DNA of 64,000 nucleotides from CBDCGJ01 sp965238305 (GTDB taxonomy: Bacteria > Pseudomonadota > Alphaproteobacteria > GCA-2731375), in the NCBI GenBank assembly GCA_965238305.1, contig CBDEHK010000001.1:3162001-3226000 (forward strand), given 5' to 3'. This document shows positions 1 through 8,220 of the stretch, in pieces. A program made the position numbers and the translations under genes. The notes beneath the pieces were generated by a model. That model was not told the DNA's origin and did no database searches. It worked only from the letters and a program-made list of their open reading frames with translations. Within the stretch, counting starts at the first letter, position 1; each line of letters starts with the position of its first letter.

Positions 1-120
1 CGTGCCGACAAAATCGAGGCCGTCCAGAACACCCTCGGTCGTTCCGTCGGCGCGCGATCCCCCGGCCCCAGAAAAGACTGTGACGACTACGATCAAGAAC
101 ATGCGACAAATTCGCAGCAC
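1..120 (-). CDS. N-terminus of an exported protein, cut by the window edge
   Basis: An open frame runs off the left edge of the window on the minus strand. It can start at GTG (118-120) or ATG (100-102); an in-frame stop lies directly upstream of the GTG, so the N-terminus cannot extend further. The first residues form a hydrophobic signal peptide (MFLIVVVTVFSGAGG) followed by a small, Gly/Ala/Asp-rich stretch, so export is likely. Only about 40 residues are visible and I do not recognise the family. It reads in the same direction as the next gene, about 200 bases away, and that gap shows no clear terminator or small gene. Confidence 0.55.
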   Translation of the reverse strand, partial: MLRICRMFLIVVVTVFSGAGGSRADGTTEGVLDGLDFVGT

Positions 121-322
121 CTATTTCACTCACTCTCAACGTTGTTTCATTAAATTTCAGTTTTCTCTAATAATATGCGAGACAGTCGTAAATCGACAGT
201 CAACAAACGCCAGGCCGATATTCTTCAATTAGTCACGCAGGCCCGATTATTCAACCGTTCGTTCCAAACAAATCCGCGAATAAATATGAAATTATTGTTG
301 CCGATTTGCGAAGGGTCACATT

Positions 323-880
323 TTACCAATTACGTTCAGGCAAGGGAAATTCTTCCAAATATGGTAAATAATCGGCTTCGACATCAACCTGCATCGTTTC
401 GAGATAACGCACGACGCAGTTATAAAAGCCAATGGTGATGATCAGGTCGGTCAAGCATTCATGATCCAAGTCTTGTTGTAGCGCTGCCATAGTATCGGCG
501 CCGGCAGCCAGGTTTGTGGTCATCTCCCGAGCCGCCTGCAATACCGTTTTTGCTAGCGGGTCAAGGGCGCTTCTCCGACCTTCTGTTTCATCGATCATGG
601 CACGGATATCTTTATTACTAACACCAAAATCGCGGGCTATTTTGATGTGATGGGAAAATTCGTATGCCGCCCGCGCCAAATAACCAACTTGCAGGATTGC
701 CAATTCGCGCAACCGTGGGTCAAGATTACTGTCATGACGGATGTAGCTTCCCAATCCGGAAAATCTTCGCGCCGCCTCCGGGCTATGGGCCAATAAGCGG
801 TACAAATTGATGTCTCGCTTCAAGACATCCCGATCTTCCGGTTTCAGATCTTCAACATCTAAATAAGGTAATCTTGCCAT
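323..880 (-). CDS. Carboxymuconolactone decarboxylase (AhpD-like) family protein
   Basis: An all-helical protein of 185 residues of the CMD/AhpD family. Visible family features are the region LDPRLRELAILQVGYL (residues 54-69) followed by the active-site segment with Glu74, His77 and His78. In AhpD peroxidase-type members this segment carries a CxxC pair; here both Cys are absent, so thiol peroxidase activity is not expected and a decarboxylase-like or unknown role is more likely. It is transcribed divergently from an Old Yellow Enzyme gene, with a 21-bp inverted repeat in the shared 134-bp gap, suggesting joint control. The substrate cannot be told from sequence. Confidence 0.8.
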   Translation of the reverse strand: MARLPYLDVEDLKPEDRDVLKRDINLYRLLAHSPEAARRFSGLGSYIRHDSNLDPRLRELAILQVGYLARAAYEFSHHIKIARDFGVSNKDIRAMIDETEGRRSALDPLAKTVLQAAREMTTNLAAGADTMAALQQDLDHECLTDLIITIGFYNCVVRYLETMQVDVEADYLPYLEEFPLPERNW

Positions 881-924
881 TGCGGCTTTGCCTTTCTAAA
901 TCCATGGATCATTCAGGCTTGCAT

Positions 925-945
925 GATTGCGACGCTGCCGCAATC
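925..945. promoter_or_regulatory. Inverted repeat in a divergent promoter region
   Basis: GATTGCG and CGCAATC form perfect 7-bp arms around a 7-base spacer, midway between the divergent CMD-like and Old Yellow Enzyme genes. The symmetry and placement fit an operator for a dimeric regulator. No regulator gene lies next to it, and there is no T-run that would make it a terminator. Confidence 0.4.
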
Positions 946-1014
946 TGATTAGACTGTTTTGCTGAACCCCCCGATGGTATTTCATCACCTGCCCGACATA
1001 AGGAAATCTGCCCC

Positions 1015-2175
1015 ATGGCGACACCGATGCTGTTTACGCCGCTGCAAATTCGCGATTGTAAATTTAAGAACCGAATTGTGATTGCACCGATGCATCAATA
1101 TTCTGCCGTGCGCGGTTACCCGACCGATTGGCATCTGGTGAATGCGGGACGTTTTGCAACTGGCGGGGCTGGTCTGGTAATGATCGAAAGCACAAAATGT
1201 GAGCGCCGGGGATGCGGTACTGTCGGCGATCTTGGTCTTTGGGAAGACGAAATGATCCCACATCATCGCAAACTGGTAGACTTTATTCGCCAGCACGATG
1301 CGGTTCCCGGCATCCAAATTGGTCATAGTGGCCGCAAGGCGCGTAGGTTCAGACCGTGGGAAGGTGGCAAACCCCTGACGGAAGAAGCCGCACGGGCAGA
1401 AGACGTCAACGACTGGGACGATTGGGAGTTGGTTGCCCCAAGCGCGATTACCGATCCGAAAGACCCCGAACCAAGGGCCCTGTCGCGAGAGGAAATTCCA
1501 GACCTGATCGACGCCTGGGGCAAAGCTGCGGCTAGGGCCGATGCAGCGGGCTACGACGTGTTGGAAATCCATGCCGCCCACGGTTATCTGATCCATCAAT
1601 TTCTGTCGCCGCATGCCAATCGTCGTAACGACGAATATGGCGGTACCGAAGAAAATCGGATGCGCTTTGCGGTCGAAATTGCGGAATGTGTGCGCGCCAA
1701 TTGGCCGGACCATAAACCACTTTTTATGCGTTTTTCAGTTGAGGACGACGCCGGCTGGGGACCGGATCAAAGTGTCGCACTGGCGCGTCTGGTTAAACCG
1801 AAAGGGGTTGATGTCATCGATTGTTCTTCCGGCGGCATGCGCGGGGCACCGGTGCAAAGCGCCGGCCCGGTTGGTTATGGTTATCAGGTCCCATATGCAG
1901 AGAAAGTACGCCAGGAAGCAGACGTGATGAGCATGGCGGTCGGCCTGATCGTGCATGCGGATCAAGCCGAGGCGATACTGCAGGCTGGCCAGGCCGACCT
2001 TATTGCGCTGGCTCGCGAAGTTCTGCTCAATCCCAATTGGCCATTAGATGCGGCGTTGAAACTTGGCATCAAGGATGCTTATAACATTCTGCCCAGCCAG
2101 GCCGGTTTCTGGTTGTCGAAACGCGCCAGTTCAATTGCCGAGCTTTCACCCTCCACTTTTCAATCGGGAATTTAA
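1015..2175 (+). CDS. NADH:flavin oxidoreductase, Old Yellow Enzyme family (YqjM-like)
   Basis: A 386-residue TIM-barrel FMN enzyme that would reduce activated C=C bonds with NAD(P)H. The start ATG follows an AAGGAAA ribosome site. Motifs follow the YqjM branch: APMHQYSA near residue 25, the flavin-contacting GHSGRKA segment, and EIHAAHGYLIHQF with the substrate-binding His pair and Tyr. The Cys that tunes the flavin in YqjM is replaced by His27, while the nearby Tyr29 is kept. The barrel ends with the usual phosphate-binding region (ADLIALAREVLLNPNWP). It is followed after 16 bases by a PPOX-type flavoprotein gene, probably in one transcript. The natural substrate is unknown. Confidence 0.88.
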   Translation: MATPMLFTPLQIRDCKFKNRIVIAPMHQYSAVRGYPTDWHLVNAGRFATGGAGLVMIESTKCERRGCGTVGDLGLWEDEMIPHHRKLVDFIRQHDAVPGIQIGHSGRKARRFRPWEGGKPLTEEAARAEDVNDWDDWELVAPSAITDPKDPEPRALSREEIPDLIDAWGKAAARADAAGYDVLEIHAAHGYLIHQFLSPHANRRNDEYGGTEENRMRFAVEIAECVRANWPDHKPLFMRFSVEDDAGWGPDQSVALARLVKPKGVDVIDCSSGGMRGAPVQSAGPVGYGYQVPYAEKVRQEADVMSMAVGLIVHADQAEAILQAGQADLIALAREVLLNPNWPLDAALKLGIKDAYNILPSQAGFWLSKRASSIAELSPSTFQSGI

Positions 2176-2191
2176 CGATAAGGAAATCAAT

Positions 2192-2617
2192 ATGAGGATG
2201 TCCGAAACCGACTGCCGGGCCTTTTTAGCCGAAGTGCGACCGGCGATTCTTAGTTTGAACGATCCTGGGCAAGGCCCCCTAGCTTCGCCGGTTTGGTTCG
2301 ATTTGAATGCGGATGGGACGCTTTGGTTCGTCACTCAAAGCCACACCCGCAAAGGTAAATTGATGCAAGTTGGCAGTCGCATCACCCTCACGGTGCAAAA
2401 AGAAACTTCGCCCTACGCCTATGTCTCCGCAGAGGGTCCGATTACGGAAATTCGCCCTTATACTCTTGAGGCTGATTTGCTACCAATTGCGAGCCGCTAT
2501 TTGGGTCCCACTGGCGGCCAAGCCTATATCGACCGCGCCCGTGACGGTTTCAATCCCGCAACCAGCATCCGCTTGACCATGCATCCCGAACGTTTGCGGA
2601 ATGTGAATTACGCTTGA
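2192..2617 (+). CDS. PPOX-class (pyridoxamine 5'-phosphate oxidase-like) flavoprotein
   Basis: A 141-residue split-barrel protein. The ATG chosen follows ATAAGGAAATCAAT, a good ribosome site, and lies just after the stop of the upstream Old Yellow Enzyme gene; a longer in-frame start would overlap that gene. The pattern LASPVWFDLNADGTLWFVT, followed by a basic THTRKGK-like stretch and ITLTVQKE, is typical of small FMN- or F420-binding PPOX proteins that act on small molecules or bind heme. A redox function together with the neighbouring flavoenzyme is plausible, but the substrate is unknown. Confidence 0.75.
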   Translation: MRMSETDCRAFLAEVRPAILSLNDPGQGPLASPVWFDLNADGTLWFVTQSHTRKGKLMQVGSRITLTVQKETSPYAYVSAEGPITEIRPYTLEADLLPIASRYLGPTGGQAYIDRARDGFNPATSIRLTMHPERLRNVNYA

Positions 2618-2725
2618 TTGCGGCGCTGCCTCGAATACACAAACACAGATATTTGAACGCGGATTTCGCCTATCTCGGTATATTTCGTGTTAATCTTTGC
2701 TCAGATAATTCAATTGGGGAACGAC

Positions 2726-2875
2726 ATGCGCGCGATTTTGGTTTTGATAAGTTTGATTTTTATACTCGGCGCCTGCAACCAAACAACCCGTAGTTTCGAC
2801 GAAGAACTTTGGGTCCGTGGGGCTGAAAATGCTTCCTCTTCGCCCTGCAACGACGCCACCTGTTTCGGAAACTAA
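2726..2875 (+). CDS. Small lipoprotein
   Basis: A 49-residue protein with a short charged start, a hydrophobic stretch and a lipobox FILGAC, so the mature chain would begin with a lipidated Cys and be only about 30 residues long. The start was chosen because GGGGA lies six bases upstream and because the signal peptide then has normal length. The mature part has two further Cys residues (SPCNDATC) that could form a disulfide in the periplasm. Function unknown; it resembles other small anchor-type lipoproteins of proteobacteria only in layout. Confidence 0.6.
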   Translation: MRAILVLISLIFILGACNQTTRSFDEELWVRGAENASSSPCNDATCFGN

Positions 2876-2884
2876 CAACGCTAA

Positions 2885-4093
2885 TTATTTGTTTGGATAA
2901 TCCGGCAGGTCGAACTTAAACAAACGATTAGCATTCTGGCCAAGGATTTTGGCCCGGGCGATTTCGCTTAATCCGGACATCGTGCGTTCGATGGCGGCAG
3001 CCGAATGGGGCCAGGTACCTTCGTGATGGGGGTAATCATTGGCCCACATGAAGTTATCGACCAAATCATACTCTTCCGCCAACGCCAGACCGGCTGGATC
3101 TTCTTGAAAGCTAGCGGCACCGTGGGCGCGAAAATAATCGCTTGGTAGACCCTGTAGTTTTGGCCGCACCCAGAAGTGATGTTTCTTGTAGGCTTCATCC
3201 ATCGCGTCCAAGACCCAAGGGATCCAGCCAATGCCAGCCTCGATCAAAGCGAACTTGATCTTCGGAAAGCGATCCAACACCCCGGAAGAACAAAGGTTCG
3301 CCATCGGCTCAATCGTTGGCGACAATGAATGAGTGACATAATTAATCACCGCACCACCATTGCCTTTCGATGCGCGCGGATCGCGCCCGGTTGAGACATG
3401 GAACGTGATCGGCAGACCGGTTTCTTCCAGCAAAGCCCACATCGGCTCGAACACCGGCAGATTGTAATTATCATGCTCGACGTCATGGGCACCAAAGATC
3501 GGTTTACAAGGCAAGGTCAGACCACGAAACCCCAAGGCGGACACACGTTCAATTTCTGCCATACTGCCGGCTAGATCACCCGTAGAGATCGCTGCCATGG
3601 GCGACATCGTGGCGTTATGGGCGCCAAAATCCTCCCACGCCCAATCATTCCATACTTTGCATTGCGCCATGGCGAATACCGGATCGGGCGTCGCCCACAT
3701 GGCCAGACCTTTGTTTGGGAATATGATTTCGGCATCGATGCCATCATGTTTATGGTCGTTTGCCCTGCCTTCAACGGTCGCACCGGCACTGCCACGTAAT
3801 TTATCTTCGCCTTCCATCGCAAAATCGAACAATTTCGACTTCCGGTAACCTTCGCAAATTCGCCAACGCCCGCCCTTATCATCCACCACGACACGCGGAA
3901 TGCGATCAAGATATTTTTTGTCGATCCGCTTTTCCCAAAGATCGTGCGGTTCGTTGGCGTGGGTATCGGCAGATACCATCAGAAATTTGTTCGGATCGTC
4001 GGGCCGGGCCGTCCGGTTCCAGCCTTCTGGGCCCGGTGTGTCCAAGCGCCACAAATTTTCCTTATTCACCTCGGCCTGATACGGTTCCACCAA
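2885..4093 (-). CDS. Amidohydrolase family protein (ACMSD-like, amidohydrolase_2)
   Basis: A 402-residue metal-dependent TIM-barrel protein of the amidohydrolase_2 group, which includes ACMSD and 5-carboxyvanillate or gamma-resorcylate decarboxylases. Visible elements are the N-terminal SADTHANEP strand (Asp-x-His metal site), TFHVSTG with the metal-binding His, the EAGIGWIPW segment and the late WANDYPHHEGTWP stretch holding the catalytic Asp. This set is usual in C-C lyases or hydrolases acting on carboxylated aromatic compounds. It stands alone, convergent with the lipoprotein gene, so the substrate cannot be inferred from neighbours. Confidence 0.82.
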   Translation of the reverse strand: MVEPYQAEVNKENLWRLDTPGPEGWNRTARPDDPNKFLMVSADTHANEPHDLWEKRIDKKYLDRIPRVVVDDKGGRWRICEGYRKSKLFDFAMEGEDKLRGSAGATVEGRANDHKHDGIDAEIIFPNKGLAMWATPDPVFAMAQCKVWNDWAWEDFGAHNATMSPMAAISTGDLAGSMAEIERVSALGFRGLTLPCKPIFGAHDVEHDNYNLPVFEPMWALLEETGLPITFHVSTGRDPRASKGNGGAVINYVTHSLSPTIEPMANLCSSGVLDRFPKIKFALIEAGIGWIPWVLDAMDEAYKKHHFWVRPKLQGLPSDYFRAHGAASFQEDPAGLALAEEYDLVDNFMWANDYPHHEGTWPHSAAAIERTMSGLSEIARAKILGQNANRLFKFDLPDYPNK

Positions 4094-4270
4094 TTTTCTC
4101 CCGCAACGATGATCGAATTCAAACGATGGTAATGCCGTTCTAAGGCTCCATCAAGCAAAGGTGAAGAAATAGGTTGGTTATACAAAATTGTTCATTCAGA
4201 GCGGCCGTCCGAATTTCACTACTGTCTGTCAGTTAGCGCCATTGTTTTCAACTGAGTTCATCGACAGGAA

Positions 4271-4286
4271 TGTTTCATGTGAAACA
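4271..4286. other. parS-like centromere site (candidate ParB binding site)
   Basis: The 16-mer TGTTTCATGTGAAACA differs from the common bacterial parS consensus TGTTTCACGTGAAACA at a single central base. It lies in the 262-bp gap between the amidohydrolase and PAS_5 genes; nothing else recognisable is in this gap. parS sites cluster near the replication origin, so it may mark an origin-proximal position. One site with a central mismatch could also be chance. Confidence 0.45.
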
Positions 4287-4355
4287 TCGAAATCGCTTGC
4301 AGTCCAAAACAGTTTTCAGCGAGATTACCCTAACTGAATTTCCAGATAACCTTGT

Positions 4356-4892
4356 TTAGCCATATTCGGCTGCCACCATAATGATATCAATGTCATTTCC
4401 GTTGGTGGACAATGGTAGAACAATACTTTCAGTCGACAGATGTTTTTTGCCTTCGACCGGCGCAAAACCTATTGTGCGAACCGGCCGTCGATGTTGTAAC
4501 ACCCAACTCACACCTTTACTCAATTCGTTATAGACCGCTACATCATAAATTTCGTCCCAATATTTGCCGGTCGAATCTCGGCCAAGCCGATCCACAATAT
4601 AGGTCCCTATTAGACGCCAGCGGAAGCGTGGCTCAGGATTACGCTCAACATCAATCAAAATCAAATGCGGCAGCAAAAATGGTGGTAATATCGTGGGGCC
4701 GATTTCACTTCGTGACGGCATCTCGCGGTCACCGCAAATACTACGCCAGCAAGAAAGCGTAGATTTAACAACCCTGTTTTCACAAGCTAATGTCGGGTCC
4801 AAACTGAAAGTCAGCTTATTAAAGTGTGCGCTGACATATTCGGTCGAATTAGAGCGGGTGTTGTCCATACTTCGTATTTCATCGACAAACAT
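4356..4892 (-). CDS. PAS_5-domain protein (copy 1)
   Basis: About 178 residues, made up almost wholly of a PAS_5-type domain. The marks are the CWRSICGDREMPSRSEIGP motif, then LLPHLILIDVE, a FRWRLIGTYIVDRLGRDSTGKYWDEIYD-type core and a basic RRPVRTIG segment. Alphaproteobacteria often carry several stand-alone PAS_5 proteins of unknown role, presumably small-ligand sensors. There is no output domain, membrane segment or signal peptide. The start is uncertain: ATG at 4892 or ATG at 4868. A second copy sits at 19495-20010. It is divergent from a TylF-like methyltransferase gene. Confidence 0.75.
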   Translation of the reverse strand: MFVDEIRSMDNTRSNSTEYVSAHFNKLTFSLDPTLACENRVVKSTLSCWRSICGDREMPSRSEIGPTILPPFLLPHLILIDVERNPEPRFRWRLIGTYIVDRLGRDSTGKYWDEIYDVAVYNELSKGVSWVLQHRRPVRTIGFAPVEGKKHLSTESIVLPLSTNGNDIDIIMVAAEYG

Positions 4893-5012
4893 CTTCGCCG
4901 TCAAGATGTTAGAAAATAGTAATTGACCGCTGTTTTACGCGCCTTGAAAAATTGGCGATCCCTGCTCATAGTGCCGGGGGGACAGGTGATAAATTGTAAG
5001 GATCTCGGCATT

Positions 5013-5753
5013 ATGTTTTACGGCAAGTTCAACGGCTCTGGTGATCGTGATTTTATGCGACAAACGATGCAGCGATTTCGACGGATATTTGCGAAAGTCG
5101 ACGCTGGCGATAATATGATCCTGTTCGACCGTGCGCTCGGATATCAACGAGAACCTAGATTTGTTAATGCTTTCGGCAAAAACTGCCACACCGATCAAGA
5201 ACGATCTTTGAGCCATCGTCTCAACATCCTGACATGGGCGGCGGAACAAGCCTTGAATGTCGAAGGGGATTTTGTCGAATGCGGCGTTTGGCGCGGTTTT
5301 TGTTCTGCCGTTATTACCGATTATCTTGATTTTGCATCAGTTGAAAAAAACTTCTATCTTTATGATACCTACGCGGGAATTCCTGCTGCTTATGACGGTG
5401 AAGGTCTCAATAACAAACAGTTCGAGGAGATTGGCATCTACGAAGATGTGGTCGAGCGATTTGCGCCATATGAAAATGTTAAGATTGTGAAGGGCACTGT
5501 ACCGGATAGTTTTGCAGAAGTGTGCCCGGAAGAAATCGCCTTTTTACACATCGACATGAACTCGGCAAAATCTGAAATAGCAGCCTTAGATGGGCTTTTT
5601 GATCGTATCAATCCTGGCGGCTTCATCATCTTCGACGACTATGGTTGGGGGCGCTATCGAGCCCAGAAAAATGCCGAAGACAAGTGGATGGCGACGCATG
5701 GTCACACGATACTGGAACTGCCAACGGGGCAGGGTTTTTTAATCAAAAAATGA
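5013..5753 (+). CDS. TylF/MycF-like methyltransferase
   Basis: A class I SAM-dependent methyltransferase of the macrocin O-methyltransferase (TylF) family, 246 residues from the chosen ATG, which has TAAGGAT ten bases upstream. An alternative TTG start 90 bases upstream has no ribosome site. Motifs: GDFVECGVWRGFCSAV for SAM binding, FYLYDTYAGIP, VKGTVPDSF, the acidic LHIDMNS segment and GGFIIFDDYGWGRY with metal-binding Asp residues. Bacterial members of this family often methylate sugars or surface glycans as well as antibiotics. Its neighbours (PAS_5 and RTX protein) do not define a pathway. Confidence 0.8.
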   Translation: MFYGKFNGSGDRDFMRQTMQRFRRIFAKVDAGDNMILFDRALGYQREPRFVNAFGKNCHTDQERSLSHRLNILTWAAEQALNVEGDFVECGVWRGFCSAVITDYLDFASVEKNFYLYDTYAGIPAAYDGEGLNNKQFEEIGIYEDVVERFAPYENVKIVKGTVPDSFAEVCPEEIAFLHIDMNSAKSEIAALDGLFDRINPGGFIIFDDYGWGRYRAQKNAEDKWMATHGHTILELPTGQGFLIKK

Positions 5754-5771
5754 TGCTGTCTAGCTACTTGA

Positions 5772-6869
5772 TCAGCCTAACCAAATAATTTCGTCACCGG
5801 CACCAAAATCCAGAATAATGTCATCACTGTCGATATGGAATTGATCTGCCCCCTCACCGCCAATCAAAGTGTTGATTCCGGCACCGCCAAATAACACATC
5901 ATTGCCTTTGTTTCCGTATATGACGTCATTACCTATGTTACCAAAAATAACATCATCATCTTGGCCGCCATAAAGTAAATCATCATCCTGGCCACCATAG
6001 AGCGTATCGTTAGCTATATTGCCGTAAACAATATCGTTTGCACGATTACCGTAAATGATGTCGGCATTCTTGCCGCCATATATTCTATCTTCTCCCTGGC
6101 CACCAAAAATTACGTCACCACCTTGATTGCCATAGATCAAATCCTGATCCTGATTGCCATAAATGATATCGTTCCCAGCGGCCCCAAATATGAGGTCGTT
6201 GCCGGCACCAGCGAGGATAAAATCAGCACCTTCTGATCCCAGCAACGTATCGGCCTGATCACTGCCCTCAATGAGACCGAGATCAACTTCAACAAGCCCG
6301 CTTTTGGTTTCAAGATAATTAGCAAAATCCCGGTAAACCGGCCCTTGAATACTACCGACATAGTTCTCCCACGACACATTTATGGCGTTTTCCGTCGGAA
6401 TAACATTGTCGTCAGCGTCTCTCACGAAGCCATCCGGGCCGGCCACTAAACCCAGAATCTGCTCCCAGGTAAAATTTCCATCGAGTAATTGCCAATTCTC
6501 GATAAAGCTTTTTGAACGCAGGCCATCGACAAAAATAACTGTGCTGCCGGTTGCCGCGACCTCCAGCACCCAATGACGCCCCTCAATCGCAAACAAAACT
6601 CCGGAAAAAGTATCAATTGTCCACGGCGCAATGATGGTGTCAAAACTTGACGAGAAGCCGTCTAAGACCCAAACCAAGCTGTTGGGTTGGATGGTATAGG
6701 TATCGCTGCCGGTACCGCCGACAAATGCTTGATCGGAGACAAAGCGAGTGGTCAGAAACTCGTCACTACCGGGGCCGCCATAAATAATTGTTCGAAACTG
6801 TCCGGTTAGGCCAAGGTCGTCCCCAGCCGTCGCAATGATCTCGCGCCAACCTCTGATCGGGTCAGTCAT
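5772..6869 (-). CDS. RTX-type calcium-binding repeat protein
   Basis: A 365-residue protein without a Sec signal peptide. The C-terminal part (residues 202-345) is a run of 16 nonapeptides of the RTX kind, which form Ca2+-binding beta rolls; many have Asn in the second position (GNxxxDxIY) rather than Gly. The N-terminal half has two degenerate GGxGSD units and a low-homology beta-rich region. The extreme C-terminus (ILDFGAGDEIIWLG) resembles the end of type I secretion substrates. No HlyB/HlyD-type exporter is in the window, so an exporter elsewhere would be needed. Role unknown; no catalytic domain is apparent. Confidence 0.82.
   Translation of the reverse strand: MTDPIRGWREIIATAGDDLGLTGQFRTIIYGGPGSDEFLTTRFVSDQAFVGGTGSDTYTIQPNSLVWVLDGFSSSFDTIIAPWTIDTFSGVLFAIEGRHWVLEVAATGSTVIFVDGLRSKSFIENWQLLDGNFTWEQILGLVAGPDGFVRDADDNVIPTENAINVSWENYVGSIQGPVYRDFANYLETKSGLVEVDLGLIEGSDQADTLLGSEGADFILAGAGNDLIFGAAGNDIIYGNQDQDLIYGNQGGDVIFGGQGEDRIYGGKNADIIYGNRANDIVYGNIANDTLYGGQDDDLLYGGQDDDVIFGNIGNDVIYGNKGNDVLFGGAGINTLIGGEGADQFHIDSDDIILDFGAGDEIIWLG
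5832..6266 (-). repeat. Tandem 27-bp units encoding RTX nonapeptides
   Basis: Sixteen consecutive 27-base units encode the nonapeptide array of the RTX protein. The middle units are similar in DNA (repeated ATAAATGATATC/ATTGCCATA-like words), consistent with recent duplication or gene conversion. Confidence 0.8.
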
Positions 6870-6940
6870 TAGTTTCTGTTTTCATACCCCACAGAATATC
6901 CCGTTTCGGATACCCCGAACAGGATGAATTCAAGACATCG

Positions 6941-7363
6941 CTAATTCGTGTTTGAGCCTGAGAATACGATGTCTTGTGCCCCTTCCCAAAGTACCAGACG
7001 GCCAAATTCATTAAGCTGATCATTGCCTTCAACGACTGTTAGGAAATGATTGCCAGCCAGATCACCCATCTTGCTGGCGAATTTGGAACTACCGTAGGCA
7101 AACAGGATTTCGGTTTCGCTGTAGCCTCCCGGATACAACAAGATATCGCCGCGAGAGGGATGGCAGGTATGATTTTCGAACGCCAACTTGGTGTCAAAAC
7201 CTCCCAACGGTATCCAAACCGCTTCGCCACTCCATCTGGAATGAATGACTTTGTTGCGGAACGGTAATAATTCGCGAAAGCGCAGGCACGTGGCGGGTGC
7301 CGCCTGGTCTTCCCACTTGGCCTTAAATTGGAAGGGCCCGGCTCGAATTTCCAATAGTTCCAC
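6941..7363 (-). CDS. DUF3830 family protein (cyclophilin-like fold)
   Basis: A 140-residue protein with the DUF3830 signature: HSRWSGEAVWIPLG, ENHTCHPSRGDILLYPGG, SETEILFAYGSSKFASKMG and LAGNHFLTVVEG. Members have a cyclophilin-like beta barrel and are often encoded near hydantoinase, amidase or transport genes; no enzymatic role is established. A GTG start is preferred because GGAGA lies nine bases upstream; an upstream in-frame ATG (7396) lacks such a site. It precedes the RTX gene in the same direction (71-base gap) and is divergent from the two-component system. Confidence 0.78.
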   Translation of the reverse strand: MELLEIRAGPFQFKAKWEDQAAPATCLRFRELLPFRNKVIHSRWSGEAVWIPLGGFDTKLAFENHTCHPSRGDILLYPGGYSETEILFAYGSSKFASKMGDLAGNHFLTVVEGNDQLNEFGRLVLWEGAQDIVFSGSNTN

Positions 7364-7509
7364 GGTGTTTAGTCTCCACTGATTTGGTTCGTCCAAACAT
7401 AGCAGGGGTTTTGCTCCAGTGCTCGCAAGGACGTGAGAGCGATTTGATCCATTAAAGCGACTGAACTGCGATATTCTCTGTACCGATAGTTAGTTCGGAT
7501 TTCTGTTAT

Positions 7510-8220
7510 ATGACTAAAAATATTCTTGTCATAGAGGACAATCAAGATATTGCCCGGCTGATATCGCTGCATCTGGGCGACAGCGGTTACGATGTAGTGC
7601 TGGCAATGGATGGCGTCAGTGGATTGCGAATTGCAAACAGCAACGTCGTCGATTTGATAATCTTGGACCTGATGTTGCCGGCGCTCGACGGTTTGGAAAT
7701 CTGTCGCCGTCTTCGCGCCTGCGAAAATCACACAGCCATCATTATGTTGACCGCAAAAGCTTCGGAAGTAGACCGGGTTGTCGGTCTGGAAATTGGCGCC
7801 GACGATTATATTACCAAGCCATTCAGCATGCATGAACTGCTGGCCCGTGTGAAAGCGACATTTCGTCGGGTCGATCAATTGACAGCCCGCCAAAAACCCT
7901 CGGTGCAGAAACTGTGTCACGACAACATCACGATCGATCTGGAGAAACATCAAGTTTGCGTCGATGGCAAAATGACCGACCTCACGGCCAAAGAATATAG
8001 CTTGTTGGTACAGTTCGCTGCCCATCCTGGCCGTGTCTATACGCGACAGCAACTCCTGGATGATATCTGGGGCCATGGTCACGCCGGTTTTGAGCATACC
8101 GTAAATTCGCACATCAATCGCTTGCGACGCAAGATCGAGCGGGATCCGGCGAGGCCGGAATTTGTCCTGACTGTTTGGGGAATTGGCTACAAATTCAATG
8201 ATGCTCTGGCCCGGGTTTGA
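7510..8220 (+). CDS. OmpR/PhoB-family response regulator
   Basis: A 236-residue response regulator. The receiver domain (about 1-120) has the acidic pair in VIEDN, the phospho-accepting Asp53 in LIILDLMLPALDG, the switch Thr in IIMLTAKAS and the Lys in DDYITKPF. The winged-helix DNA-binding domain (about 135-232) shows LTAKEYSLL, a VYTRQQLLDDIWG loop and HINRLRRKIE. Its stop codon is directly followed by the start of the sensor kinase gene, so the two are co-translated. The stimulus is unknown. Confidence 0.93.
   Translation: MTKNILVIEDNQDIARLISLHLGDSGYDVVLAMDGVSGLRIANSNVVDLIILDLMLPALDGLEICRRLRACENHTAIIMLTAKASEVDRVVGLEIGADDYITKPFSMHELLARVKATFRRVDQLTARQKPSVQKLCHDNITIDLEKHQVCVDGKMTDLTAKEYSLLVQFAAHPGRVYTRQQLLDDIWGHGHAGFEHTVNSHINRLRRKIERDPARPEFVLTVWGIGYKFNDALARV

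Noticed and set aside
323..880. AhpD-type thiol peroxidase function for the CMD-like protein
   Set aside because: The CxxC active-site pair is absent.
985..1713. Open frame antisense to the Old Yellow Enzyme
   Set aside because: Shadow of a conserved flavoenzyme gene.
4094..4355. Replication origin next to the parS-like site
   Set aside because: No cluster of TTATNCACA DnaA boxes or AT-rich unwinding region was visible.
7369..8112. Open frame of about 247 codons antisense to the response regulator
   Set aside because: The sense frame has all receiver and winged-helix residues; the antisense frame has no ribosome site or family features.
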